Assembly (NCBI GenBank): GCA_905221605.1
Contig: CAJNDS010002285.1
Location: 152,501-216,500 of the forward strand
Reading direction: 5' to 3'
DNA length: 64,000 nucleotides
Source of the DNA: Symbiodinium natans
Taxonomy: Eukaryota; Sar; Dinophyceae; Suessiales; Symbiodiniaceae
Translations under genes and position numbers: made by a program
Notes under the pieces: model-generated
Seen by the model: only the letters and a program-made list of their open reading frames with translations
Told to the model about the DNA's origin: nothing
Database searches by the model: none
Shown: positions 45,323-55,047 of the stretch, one piece after another
How positions within the stretch are numbered: position 1 is the stretch's first letter
Layout: each line of letters opens with the position of its first letter

Positions 45323-46312
45323 CTACTCCGGGAGCTCGATATGGTCCGCCAACAGCCAATCAGGATCGCTCAGCAATGCAGGCCACACCACATGCTCCGG
45401 GTCCTTGCCGATAACCACCTGGCGGATTGTGAGGCCGGGGGCCCAGGGGTACTGCGTGCGTCCGTAGCCCTTGAAGGCGGTAAAGTGTGAGTCTTCGGAA
45501 AGGGCTTCTGTGACAGGAGGCACGCGATGATTGCCCCGCACCGAGTAGCACATCCGAAGGTGGTGCTGAAAGGTCTCTACGTCCTTTCGTCCGCCATAGA
45601 CTAAAATTCGTGTCTCCCCGCTCGTTGGGGCTGGCAGCAAAGAAGGCAGCCTAATGGGGCCCATGCAAACACAAGCCCGGAAGGTCGCATGGGCCTCGGA
45701 AATTGCAATCTGGTAGGTGATGGTTCCTCCAGAGCCAAGGCCCATGAGATATGTGGGCAAGGAGATGCGAGGGCTCGCATCACGTTGGACGGCCAGTAGG
45801 AGCGGTAGAATTTCCATTGTATACACTGCCTTGGTCCAGGCAGCACCGTCAGGCAGCATCCAGGCGGGCGGTGAGCCTGCTTGCCCCGCCACAGGCCATG
45901 CGCAGGCAATGACGGCCTTTTTGAAAGCCAGGTTGCTCCACAGATACTCGATGGCCCCTTGCCAAGGCAGTGGGTGCATATTCTCCACATAGAAATGTCC
46001 ACAACCAGGGAGGAGAAGCACTATCGAGTTGGCTTCCCCTGCATCCGCACTCGGCCGGGATACAACAAAGGGGAGGGTTGAACTGCCATGGCTCACCGTA
46101 ATCCAGGTGTTTTCACGCCCAGCTACGAGCGGAGGGGCGACCAATGGAGGAGGCTGCAGGTTCTCCAGGCCAAGGGGCTCTTGCAATGCCATGGCGAAGA
46201 AGGGGCAGCCTACCCAATTGATGGGGCAAGGTAGAGGAAGACTGGGCAGTCTTGCCTGAGAGCCGTGCCGTCCAGCGCAAAGAATGTCACACAACAACAA
46301 GCTTGCTCCCAA
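45323..46312 (-). CDS. Alpha/beta-hydrolase-like protein, 329 aa
   Basis: An intact minus-strand ORF. The segment IVLLLPGCGHFYVEN could form the oxyanion strand; YLMGLGSGGTITYQIA resembles a nucleophile elbow but deviates from GxSxG (the Ser is in LGSGG). Later ILVYGGRKD supplies an acid-loop candidate and DPEHVVWPALL a histidine candidate, in the order Ser-Asp-His of esterase or phospholipase-type hydrolases. It may start at an internal Met (MALQEPLGLENL) rather than at 46312. It is paralogous to the decayed tandem copies at 33.2-35.4 kb and lies about 500 bp upstream, in the minus direction, of the giant hydrolase/helicase gene. Substrate unknown. Confidence 0.55.
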   Translation of the reverse strand: MGASLLLCDILCAGRHGSQARLPSLPLPCPINWVGCPFFAMALQEPLGLENLQPPPLVAPPLVAGRENTWITVSHGSSTLPFVVSRPSADAGEANSIVLLLPGCGHFYVENMHPLPWQGAIEYLWSNLAFKKAVIACAWPVAGQAGSPPAWMLPDGAAWTKAVYTMEILPLLLAVQRDASPRISLPTYLMGLGSGGTITYQIAISEAHATFRACVCMGPIRLPSLLPAPTSGETRILVYGGRKDVETFQHHLRMCYSVRGNHRVPPVTEALSEDSHFTAFKGYGRTQYPWAPGLTIRQVVIGKDPEHVVWPALLSDPDWLLADHIELPE

Positions 46313-46490
46313 CTTCCCCTGACTCAGCTCCCTTCAGTTGGTGACTACATCAGCAGTAAAACATGATCAATGGTTACAACTTTCCAAATCGGTCAAGACA
46401 ACAGCATGACATTACAGGAATGCCGCATGACCATGGAGAACGACCGATGTACTAGGCCGCCGTTTGTTCCGTATTCGCACAAGGTCAGCG

Positions 46491-47183
46491 CTAGATGTCA
46501 CTATCCGAATGCCGATTGTCCTCAAGCAGATGCATGGTCTCGTCATCTAAATGCTCGAGAATGTCGGTAGCAATACGTTCATCGAGGAAGCACGCTACCC
46601 ACTCCAGAATGACGGCATTATCATTGGGGACAGCATCGGACATCGCTTGCAAAAGCAAATTGACTTTATCGGCAGTGAAACGCCATGCAAGCAAAAGATG
46701 CTGCTCCAAATGCGCTTTTATGAGGTAAATTGGAAAATCTTCCTGGCTATGCACAATGATTGGCCTGGCCCAGGCTAAAAGGGCATTCTGCTGTGGTCCA
46801 GGCGGACGTCTGGACATAGCTAGTAACGCCCCGTACTCCTGGGCAAGCTCGTTCCTCAGATCCTGCGAAAGATCTCGAAGGTGGTGTGCAAGCCAGGCAC
46901 GATGACCTCCAACAGAGTGCGCGAGTTCGGCCGCAGCAACCATGGCGAGGGTCCGGTTATTAGGACGTCCTTGGGCTGCCGAGGCATCGCGGATTCCTTG
47001 CAGTACGAGGAGCTTGGTGAGCGATATCCAGCCAGCGCTACAAGTGTGGCCGTGGCCTTCGAGGATGGGCTCGCTGGAAAAGATCTCCGGGTGTTCGTAA
47101 GGGTAGCATCTTTCCCAGTCGCTGTCGCCATCTCCATTGACAGCAGTGTAAAGGCTGCCACCAATGACCAACGAAGCAGCCAT
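46491..47183 (-). CDS. Unknown protein, 230 aa
   Basis: An intact minus-strand ORF starting MAASLVIGGSLYTAVNGDGD. It is mostly helical, with WISLTKLLVLQGIRDASAAQ and ILEWVACFLDERIATDILEH, and an acidic C-terminus (ETMHLLEDNRHSDSDI). No catalytic motif, signal peptide or membrane helix is obvious. It is co-oriented with the hydrolase and helicase ORFs and could belong to the same element or gene block. Function unknown. Confidence 0.4.
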   Translation of the reverse strand: MAASLVIGGSLYTAVNGDGDSDWERCYPYEHPEIFSSEPILEGHGHTCSAGWISLTKLLVLQGIRDASAAQGRPNNRTLAMVAAAELAHSVGGHRAWLAHHLRDLSQDLRNELAQEYGALLAMSRRPPGPQQNALLAWARPIIVHSQEDFPIYLIKAHLEQHLLLAWRFTADKVNLLLQAMSDAVPNDNAVILEWVACFLDERIATDILEHLDDETMHLLEDNRHSDSDI

Positions 47184-47350
47184 GCCGGGCAGTTAGTTCG
47201 GGGAGGGCAAGCGGGCGCCTGCTCCTGTGAGCCCTGGCGGCACGGAACAAGGGGGCAAGTTAGCGGGTAATACCATCACTCCTTTATGTTCGCGGCTGAG
47301 AGGGCTATGAGCCACAGGAACAAACTGTCAATTCATGCGGGGGACTAGGG

Positions 47351-47606
47351 CGTGTGAGTGCGGGCGCACTCACGTACCCAACATCAAATCACTCCCGCAC
47401 CCGCACAAGATTCTCCGCAGGTAATACTCGGGAGCAAGGGAGCAACCCGAACGGGAGCCCCTGAGCCGCTTCACTGAGCCCCTGCTCGGAAATTGCGGTG
47501 AGGGGTCACTGCTCGTCAAACTTGTACAGAGAACGTAAATGGATCTACTGCCTTGAGAAGAGATGCAGGTTCCTACACCGCCGTGTGAGTGCGGGCGCAC
47601 TCACGT
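47351..47606. repeat. Pair of identical palindromic repeats flanking a 206-bp segment
   Basis: A 25-bp sequence containing the near-perfect palindrome GTGAGTGCG-GG-CGCACTCAC occurs at 47351-47375 and again at 47582-47606. The second copy overlaps the 3' end of the minus-strand ORF 47601-48239. The enclosed segment has no recognisable gene. Confidence 0.85.
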
Positions 47607-48239
47607 GGCATGAGCAACGCAACCGTCCTCCTCCACTTGCCCAGTGACTGGGGTCCTAGCCTGGCTAGAGGAGGGGAAGAGTATAGCATTGTTTCGCATT
47701 CGCGCGACACCCAAGTCCATCAATTCCGTAACATGAAGCTGCAATTTGAAATGGGTGCAGTTCACACGCACGACGGGCACAACACGCTGTGTACTGGCGA
47801 AGGTTGACGTCGATGTCACAAAACGCCTGCGCGATGCCCAAGCCCCGATGATACCTCCCCAGCGCCGACAAACAGCAGCCACTCTCGCGGTTTCCCTCAG
47901 GGACGGGAGGGCAACCCTATAATTCTCGACTCCAGGAGCGACGTGAGGGAGGCGAGTATAACAACAACCCCAATTCGACAGTTGTTGCCGCCAGAGGTAC
48001 ACTTGTGGAGGCTCAGATAGGCCTTCGCGCGGCTCTATAACTAACCACAGGCTCAAGCACACAGTGCACGCATCAAAGAGGATACAACGCAATGCATCCA
48101 ATGGGCAGTCGTGAAGGTGTCTATCGCTGTGCCTGGAGGCGGGCCTACAGCAGGCCGACGTAGGGCTCAACTGCGAGACAATCACAAGCAGCGGAGCAAG
48201 ACGTTCCATATGGATTTGAGGGCTGGATGCCTCAACCAT
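47601..48239 (-). CDS. Unknown protein, 212 aa, cysteine-rich
   Basis: A minus-strand ORF from MVEASSPQIHMERLAPLLVI to a stop beside the palindromic repeat. It has about ten cysteines and a basic helix (LRETARVAAVCRRWGGIIGA). No family is recognised. A stop-free frame of this length in GC-moderate DNA can occur by chance, so coding status is uncertain; orientation matches its neighbours. Confidence 0.3.
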   Translation of the reverse strand: MVEASSPQIHMERLAPLLVIVSQLSPTSACCRPASRHSDRHLHDCPLDALRCILFDACTVCLSLWLVIEPREGLSEPPQVYLWRQQLSNWGCCYTRLPHVAPGVENYRVALPSLRETARVAAVCRRWGGIIGAWASRRRFVTSTSTFASTQRVVPVVRVNCTHFKLQLHVTELMDLGVARMRNNAILFPSSSQARTPVTGQVEEDGCVAHAT

Positions 48240-48436
48240 GTCAGTGATGCCTTCCTGAGGGGAAGGCGGTGGACTACCTCGGATCTACAGAGTTGACCTG
48301 AGCCAGCACTGCACAGCACCCATGAAAAAGTCCCGCCAACACATTCCCTAGAATGCAAAACCGCGAAAGCAGTGTGTAACTGGAGAACGAGACCCTCATG
48401 CCTCCAATGCCAAGCATCAGTGAAGGGGGGGGGTCC

Positions 48437-49606
48437 CTACTGCATTTTCAGGAATATGTCTGCATTCGGAGCAAAAGCTCGGAGTACTGCCGACGCAGGA
48501 CTCGCAACTGCCCCTTGTGAGTCGGCCAGGACAAAAGATCGACACTCGAGGTGCCCACTGCGTTCCCTCATCGCTTGCACGCATTTGACCATCAACAGGG
48601 ACACAGGCCAGCTACAAGAAGCCAAAATAGGGCAAGGTAGGTCATTCCAATCGCTTGGGTTGAGGAGCTGCAGGTGCCAGGACGGCCAGCCAACAGTGAC
48701 GGGTGGATGCGCAGCCCTTACAGCCTGGAGATCATTGTAGGCATATACAGTGAACGGTGTGCCCACCGGCCAATCTACCAGGGCACAGCACGGAGGGACA
48801 GGTAGGTGACTAAGTTGCGAAACAGCGAAGACCCCAAGAAGGTCTGGCTGCAGGCGGTTCGGGCACAAAGCACATAAGGCAGGGAAAAGTTGAGTGGTAA
48901 GTTGGAGAGTGTCCCCTTCAAGAGCTTCTTGTCGAAAGGGGGCAACGCACCAAACGATTTGAATCATACAGCCTTGATGTTGAGTAACGCGCACAAGGGT
49001 GAGATTGGCAACAAGGCCAGCATACCTTACCCTACAACGAGAAGCTGCTTCACGGACTGACCAAGGGGCAGGCACGTGACGCTGCAAGGTGGACTGTGTG
49101 CGAGGCCATAGACTGCCACAGTGGCCCTCTGCCTGCGGGTGAGGAGAATCCATTTGGGCAGGCCAATGATGCTCATGAGCAAGTCGCCCGCCCAGGAGCT
49201 GCCTTGCAGGAGTTTGATTAGCAAAGTCAGCTGTGAACGGTGAACGCAGTCGGAGGAAGCGGAGGCTCGCGAGTGGGAAGTCTCCAACTGCATGGACGTC
49301 GTAAGTGCATTCGTCAAGAGGCGTGACTCCAAAGAACGCTCCGGCGTGTTCCCCCGTGGGAATCGCAAAGAAGGGCATTCCCCTCAGACCTTCCAAGAGA
49401 AGTCGGAACCAGTGCGAATTAACTGATGCAAGACAGGCCATAGACTGGATAGCCAATTGGCACCAATGAAGCATGTGCCAATGAAAGTGTGAAAAGCAGA
49501 GCTCGCGCAGCTGTCTCTTTTTCACTTCGCACTTGAGCCAAACACCAAAGTGTTCAGCAAGCTTCAGTTCTTGCAGCAAGCTCTCTCCAAGAGCTAAGGG
49601 CTCCAA
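48437..49606 (-). CDS. Unknown conserved protein, 389 aa; second copy decayed at 28.6-29.4 kb
   Basis: An intact minus-strand ORF. The first 45 codons overlap DNA homologous to the LTR-like region at 11.3 kb, so the true start may be a later Met (MACLASVNSHWFRLLLEGLR). Conserved blocks shared with the plus-strand relic at 28603-29390 are MPFFAIPTGEHAGAFFGV, TPLDECTYDVHAVGDFPLAS, YAGLVANLTLV, and SCSWPVSLLMVKCVQAMRER with SGHLECRSFVLADSQ. Purifying retention of these blocks over two divergent copies indicates a real protein. It is beta-rich with scattered cysteines; no enzymatic motif is seen. It is probably cargo or an ORF of a mobile element. Confidence 0.6.
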   Translation of the reverse strand: MEPLALGESLLQELKLAEHFGVWLKCEVKKRQLRELCFSHFHWHMLHWCQLAIQSMACLASVNSHWFRLLLEGLRGMPFFAIPTGEHAGAFFGVTPLDECTYDVHAVGDFPLASLRFLRLRSPFTADFANQTPARQLLGGRLAHEHHWPAQMDSPHPQAEGHCGSLWPRTQSTLQRHVPAPWSVREAASRCRVRYAGLVANLTLVRVTQHQGCMIQIVWCVAPFRQEALEGDTLQLTTQLFPALCALCPNRLQPDLLGVFAVSQLSHLPVPPCCALVDWPVGTPFTVYAYNDLQAVRAAHPPVTVGWPSWHLQLLNPSDWNDLPCPILASCSWPVSLLMVKCVQAMRERSGHLECRSFVLADSQGAVASPASAVLRAFAPNADIFLKMQ

Positions 49607-50035
49607 AAAGCTACGAATTCCATCTCAACTTTGTTCTACAAAGGAGGTAAAGCAAAAGAACAATGCAACTGCTTTGGTCTACACCTCGGGGACTTCAGGT
49701 CACTTCCGAACAGCAAAACAGCGAAGCTTCAGAGTCCACTCTGCACTCCTACTCCCATCCTACACGTCCAACGGCAACGAACGAAGTGGCGGGGACACGG
49801 AGTGAGTTGCAACAAGACAGAACCTCAGAGTTCTGACACGCACTTCCTCACTACTGCTCTCAAGCAGTTCCAAGTGCTTCAAAACTCATCCTAGGCCATG
49901 CCAACAAGACAAGACATGCGTCGCAGTCAACCCAAACATGCTTTAGGGACTTTGGGCAAAACCAAACATGCTCATGCCAAGTCATGCAGCAGAAAAACTC
50001 TCATGCTTCTCTCTGTACAGTCAAACACCACATGG
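49490..50035 (-). repeat. Second LTR/leader-like region
   Basis: Shares ordered blocks with 11290-11560 (GAGCTC...TTTTTCAC, GGTGTTTGGCTC equivalents, and AATTCCATCTCAACTTTGTT). On the minus strand it ends CTTTTCACA, parallel to the first copy. No gag follows, so it may be a solitary LTR. Confidence 0.4.
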
Positions 50036-51647
50036 CACCAACTGGGCAAACACTACAGGTGAATTTTTCGTCTGCACGCTGCGAGGCGTAGCCACCCGAA
50101 GGGGCTGTGGGTTCAAGTGAAACAAAAGCTTACTAAAACTGTGGGGTGAAACTGCCGGTAAGTTCCCCCTCTCATTCCTTGTCCTCGGTTTTGACGTACC
50201 GCTACCCTCAACCGAAGTGAGGCCGGAATGTCGTTTTGACCAAGTCGTTGCCATTGGCTTGAAGACTTTGGCCAAGGCAAATTGCCTGTATGCTTGCACA
50301 TTCTCTGTGTTGTCTATTCGGGAGGTGATCCATGCCCTCGTTCGTGGAGGCCGCTATCCCTCAACCGAATGGAGGTCATTCCTGTAGACCCAGATGCTCG
50401 TTCTACGAGTCTCATTGCATGTCCTGAGTGCTTCCATCCACACCCCTCAACCGTAGTGAGGCCGGACATGTCTTCAAACCAGGTCATGGCCCGAGGCTTC
50501 ATGGACTCTGGTTACGGTGGCTGCCTCTTGCATGCACAGGGCATACTTCCTGTGGCTTTTGCCGGGAGGTGATCCATGCCCTCCGATTCTCAGAGGCCGC
50601 TATCCCTCTACCAGCGGGGTGGTCAATCCCCATAGACCGTTCCATATTGATTGAGGCCCAATTCTGCACTTTCTCGTCATCTCACCTTGACGGATCCATG
50701 CCCTCGATTCACACATCTCCAACACGAGCCAAGCAGGAGGAACAGGTGAAGTACCTGCCCAAACATACCCCTTTTTAGGCTGGAGGACGCTAAGCGACCG
50801 AAATCGCCGCTACGCACCGGTGACCCCACGCCACACACCTTCAACAGGTGGCCGGTACAGGCGCCTGACAGGGGGCCGGGCAAGGTGCCGACTACCAGGT
50901 CAAACCCACCCTGCCTGTGAGGATATTATGTACGAGGCCGCTATCCATTGTGAGACTTGACATTCTCCAATCCAGCCGTAGCCATTGTTCCAAAGACAGT
51001 CGGCTGGCTCTCTTGTTTGCCACCAAAACTCCATACTCTCACTTGGGAGTCGATTACCCTCAACCGAAGTGAGGCCCACTCTGCGACCACGGGTTAGCTG
51101 CATGCTTGGTCCTTGTGGGCATTTCTGAAAGCAGTGACAACGAATCCTCCACGGAGTACGTCCCGGCTAATCCAGGGTTCTCAGCAGCTCCGGTGTTCTC
51201 GCACTTACTAACCGTGCCTTGCTGTTCTCCCCAGAATCGCCCTGGCTTTCTCGCACTTACTTACCAGTCGACGTATTCCTCACCACAAAGTTCACTGCCA
51301 TTGGGACTCGAGGCTTCTCCAGTGCAATGCTGGTACCTGCCCTTTGCTGGCCTCCATGCCTGGCCAGTGTCCCTCATCCATATTCTGGAGTTTGCTCTTT
51401 ATAGCTCACATTCCCTCAGACCAAAGTCGAGGCCGAATGTTGCATTGTTTGATTGAGCACTGCTGGGCTGCGGTTGTACCTATCAATTGCTCCGACACAC
51501 CGGCACCGCGGAGTCTATGCTTCAAGCTGCTTTACCGCTTTGCGCCCAGTAGCATCAGCCGTCCAAGCTGCATGCAGTGCTTCCAGAGTCTCCCAGACTC
51601 AATTCCGGCAGACCAATAAGTGCCCGGCCTGCCCATTCCATCATTCT

Positions 51648-51810
51648 TCCCTCAGCTGATGCGAGGCCGGAACATCATGCACCTTCTTCATCAGCGAGGC
51701 GTTTTCGCAACCCTTCTGTTGTTCCCTCAGCCTTGGCGAGGCCGAACCATCCATTCCCTCAGCCGAGGCGAGGCCGAACCTTTACTCCAGCATAGCGAGG
51801 CCGAAACTGC
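51648..51810. repeat. Cluster of short palindromic hairpin elements (type site)
   Basis: Four successive copies: CCCTCAGCTGATGCGAGGCC, CCCTCAGCCTTGGCGAGGCC, CCCTCAGCCGAGGCGAGGCC and a truncated CAGCATAGCGAGGCCGAAA. Consensus is TTCCCTCAGC, 3-8 variable bases, GCGAGGCCGAA. TTC/GAA and CCTC/GAGG pair, giving a stem with a small CC bulge and variable loop. Dozens more lie at 50.2-63.0 kb, for example near 52620, 52735, 53040, 53165, 53440, 54165, 54780 and 54810, and in the sister units. Confidence 0.85.
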
Positions 51811-52012
51811 CCTTGCATAGCCTCACATGGCATCTCCGCTGGTTTCACGGGTTCTGAAAGCATTGTGCTGCGAGGGTATGTTGATCACCCTCATTCCGGC
51901 AAGCTAAGCCTGCATTCGGGTTTGCCCTCACATGGCCCTTAATGGCGAGGCTGTGCTCGCAATTCAATCCACTTCCACTTGCCTGGTTACTGGCCGGCGA
52001 CGTTTCATCACC

Positions 52013-52483
52013 TCAAAGGAGCATCCATTCCTCATCATCTTCCGACAAGGCCAGCATCCTTCTCGACACATCAGGGCCATACACCATAATCACCAGCCTA
52101 CCCAGGTACCTGATTTCACGTCCGCTGCCATCAATCATCAGGGATGGGTTTGTGGGATCGACATAGAAATCGATGTTCCAAAGCCTCGCATCCTCACAGC
52201 ATCGGAAATCCCGGAGCTGCAGGTGGAGGTTAGCTGCATTCAGGCTTCTTTGGACATTCCAATTCCCACAGCTGCCCCAGGCTATGTTGCCTCTCCTGGT
52301 GCGACGGACAAAGTGGATACGATATGACTGCGACAGTTCCAGGAAAAGCCCTTCACGACGCCCCTGGTGTGACCATGCAAATACACAGCACGCAATTGCC
52401 GGCATGGTCCGTCGCTCTCCGTCTGCCTTGCAGCAAGTCTCTTTGGCGTGTGGCACACTGTCCAGGGCACTGTGGACGGCCAC
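52013..52483 (-). CDS. Minus-strand ORF conserved in the array's G units (156 aa), doubtful gene
   Basis: The frame starts MAVHSALDSVPHAKETCCKA and includes a strand-rich stretch (NLHLQLRDFRCCEDARLWNI, VDPTNPSLMIDGSGREIRYL) ending LALSEDDEEWMLL. The same frame is open at 62226-62696, and in the shortened unit at 57328-57837 with a different C-terminus across the deletion. The three copies are too similar at DNA level for the conservation to prove coding. It might be a captured exon. No family recognised. Confidence 0.2.
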   Translation of the reverse strand: MAVHSALDSVPHAKETCCKADGERRTMPAIACCVFAWSHQGRREGLFLELSQSYRIHFVRRTRRGNIAWGSCGNWNVQRSLNAANLHLQLRDFRCCEDARLWNIDFYVDPTNPSLMIDGSGREIRYLGRLVIMVYGPDVSRRMLALSEDDEEWMLL

Positions 52484-52910
52484 TCTGGTCGCCGATAGCC
52501 CACGAGCGGAAATCTGCGGTTGAGACGGGGCCCTGTTCCAACAAAGGAAGTTAAGGCCTCGGAACCCTCTTCGCTCGCACAGGTCTGCTATCTTCTTGCA
52601 CCTCAGTTCCAGGAGGTGTTTCCCTCAACCGTGGTGAGGCCGAACTATGTTGTCCCTCCGAGCGAGGCCGAAGACTTTCCACAATCCTCAGCTTATGCGA
52701 GGCCGACAACACCCTCAGCAGCGAGGTCGAAAGTTCCCTCAGCACTCGGCGAGGCCGTACACAGGCAGCTATGTGGCTGGCAGAACTACCGAGCAAACAC
52801 AGTGGTTTCGGTTTGAGTCCTGTTGGAGCCCACCCTTAGGTACAGCCTCCAGGCCACCGAACAGCTCACTACCTGCGCACCCCACCGGGGTTGAGCCGAG
52901 ACTTGAGCCA

Positions 52911-55047
52911 GGTGAATTTTTCGTCTGCACGCTGCGTCGCGTAGCCACCCGAAGGGGCCGTTGGTCAAAGTGAAACTAAACTAAAAATTACCTCGCTTGA
53001 GGTGTTGCGTTCTCAGCTAGGCCCTCTCTCAGCTGCAACCCTCAGCACTCGCGAGGCCGACTTTGCCCTCCGCATGCATTGCTGTTGAGGCACTTGTTGT
53101 GGCATCAGCCTCCGTAAGTTTGGCAATCCCCACTCAGCACTGGATGTTCTGTTCGAGGCATATTCCCTCAGCGCATGCGAGGCCGCAAAGTGAAACACGT
53201 GAGGTATGAAAGACTGCTACTCCAGGTTCGTCCGCAGCTCCGGCTTTCTCGCACTTACTAACCGTGCCTTGCAGCCTCCCCCAAAGTAGCGTCACCCTGG
53301 CTTTCTCGCTCTTACTCACCAGTTGACCAATAATGCATCTCACGCGGTTGCTTCATGGTAAAACTGCAGCTCGAGGTCCCGGCGTTCTCGCTCTTACTAA
53401 CCCGGACCGACACTGCAGAGAAGCATGGACTGTTGTTCCCTCAGCGGAGGCGAGGCCGAACAACCATTCCGCTGCATCTGCGCAGCCAGGCCCTCAGCTC
53501 CTCACTGAGCCAGGGCTATCTCTAGACAGAGTTCCCTTGCTGGCAAGCCCTCTATCTCTATGTGACCCCCGCGGTGCCACGTATAAGCAGCTGCTCCGCG
53601 TGTCTTAGGACCACAGTTTTCATTCGGATTTGTTGTTGTAGGCCTTCCAGTGCTTGAGGCCGAATCCAAACACCACATCTCACGTCACACGGCTAGGCAA
53701 TTTGGCTCCAACATCTGAAGATAGTGACACATACTCTGCGTGGCGTCCGCGTGAGCTAGCCTGTCCTAGAGTTTAGGAGTTCGGCTCCTTTCATCGCTTG
53801 TCTTACCACAGGTCTCTTTCGGTGGCCCGTACTCAGCAGCCAGCACATGTACCATCCTCAGACGCCAGAGCCGCCTTGCCCCAGCAAGTGCCCATACAAA
53901 CCACTCACCAGACAGTGAGAGCCAACATCTTCAAACAACCTCCAGCGGCCGTGCCGCGAGGACCTAAACATCTGCAAGGTTCCGCCTTGTCTGTGTGCAC
54001 GGACAGACCCCAGCCCTTGCAGGAGACGTGGATGTAAACAAAAGCAGGCCTGCCATGTCCAGCAGGCTGATTACCATTGGTTGCCTTCAGATGGGAAAAG
54101 CGCGAAGATCGGGTAACCTCCATCTGAATCCTTTCCGGCCAATACCAACCCTTACAAACCCTCAGCACGGAGCGAGGCCGAAGGAGGCTTTCTTGGACTA
54201 TTGGTTTTCCGGGGAGCAGCCACCAACAGCTGCTCTTCAACTTGCACTGCGCCGCACCACAGTCCTGCTGCAAGTTCTTTGGCAACGGTTTCTCAGTAGC
54301 ACCAGTCAATGAGCTTTACGACACTGATGCCTTTGGTTATTTGTGTCCAGGCAGATCCACCAGGGTTGGGCCAAATCTGTTCTACCTGATTCTACCTGCG
54401 AAGAATATCCAGTTGTGCTCAGCTTGCAGATCCCCGAAAACCAGCAAACTCGGGCTCAAGCACACCGCTATTGTTCGGGACACTCCTGTCAACAACTGCA
54501 AGGATGCCGCTTGCAGTGCGACGTTGGCCTGCACTGTCTGCAGCGTGCCTTGGCCGTTTTCCCCCGTGTTTCGGACTCACCTTCGTTTTCCACACAAGCG
54601 AGCGAGGAACCCAAACTCACCCTAACACACAGCCCTCAATCCAAATGAGGGTCGGCGGGTTTTGTTCACCCAGAGACAGCAGGAATCTCTGGTGAGCAAC
54701 AGGCTCTAGCGTCACCCCTCAGCAAAACGAGGCTGTAACTCTCACTGTGACCCAGAGCAGACTGTAGGCCACAAGGTTCCCTCAGCAACGCGAGGACGAA
54801 AAGTTTCCCTCTAGCGAAGCGAGGCCGAAGACTGTGCACTCGAACGTCCTTCGTCGACGGCAGCAGTTGGCGGGCCGCCGCTCTATGACAGCTTAGCCGG
54901 TCAGCCGGCCTACGAGCAAACACAGTTTTGCCAGGGCCTCAAAACGGAACCTACCCTTAGTTACAAGCCCCAGGGCCAGCCACAACGGCACTAAAGACGC
55001 TCTCTACCTGAGCACCCCACCGGGGTTGAGCCGAAACCTTGAGCCAG
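52911..55047. repeat. Tandem array unit 2, subfamily C
   Basis: About 2.14 kb. Starts with the same 5' core, then diverges from subfamily G (CGTTGGTCAAAGTGAAAC then TAAACTAAAAATTACCTCG). Its 3' end is alignable with G units (CCACCGGGGTTGAGCCG). Contains at least eight hairpin elements. Confidence 0.85.

Larger units (their letters stand above)
50059..52910. repeat. Tandem array unit 1, subfamily G (full length)
   Basis: About 2.85 kb from GTGAATTTTTCGTCTGCACG to ACTTGAGCCAG. Units of the array share the 5' core TTCGTCTGCACGCTGCGAGG and the 3' end CACCCCACCGGGGTTGAGCC. Contains at least 18 hairpin elements. ORFs on either strand are short; a 156-codon minus frame (52013-52483) recurs in the other G units. 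Confidence 0.85.

Noticed and set aside
50970-51000. Spliced-leader RNA gene (CCGTAGCCATT string)
   Set aside because: Only about 11 bases match before divergence, no donor GT at the right place, and it is part of the repeat unit (also at 61180).
54242-54695. Plus-strand ORFs with cysteine-rich content in array unit 2
   Set aside because: Overlapping frames are open in all phases and are not preserved between units.
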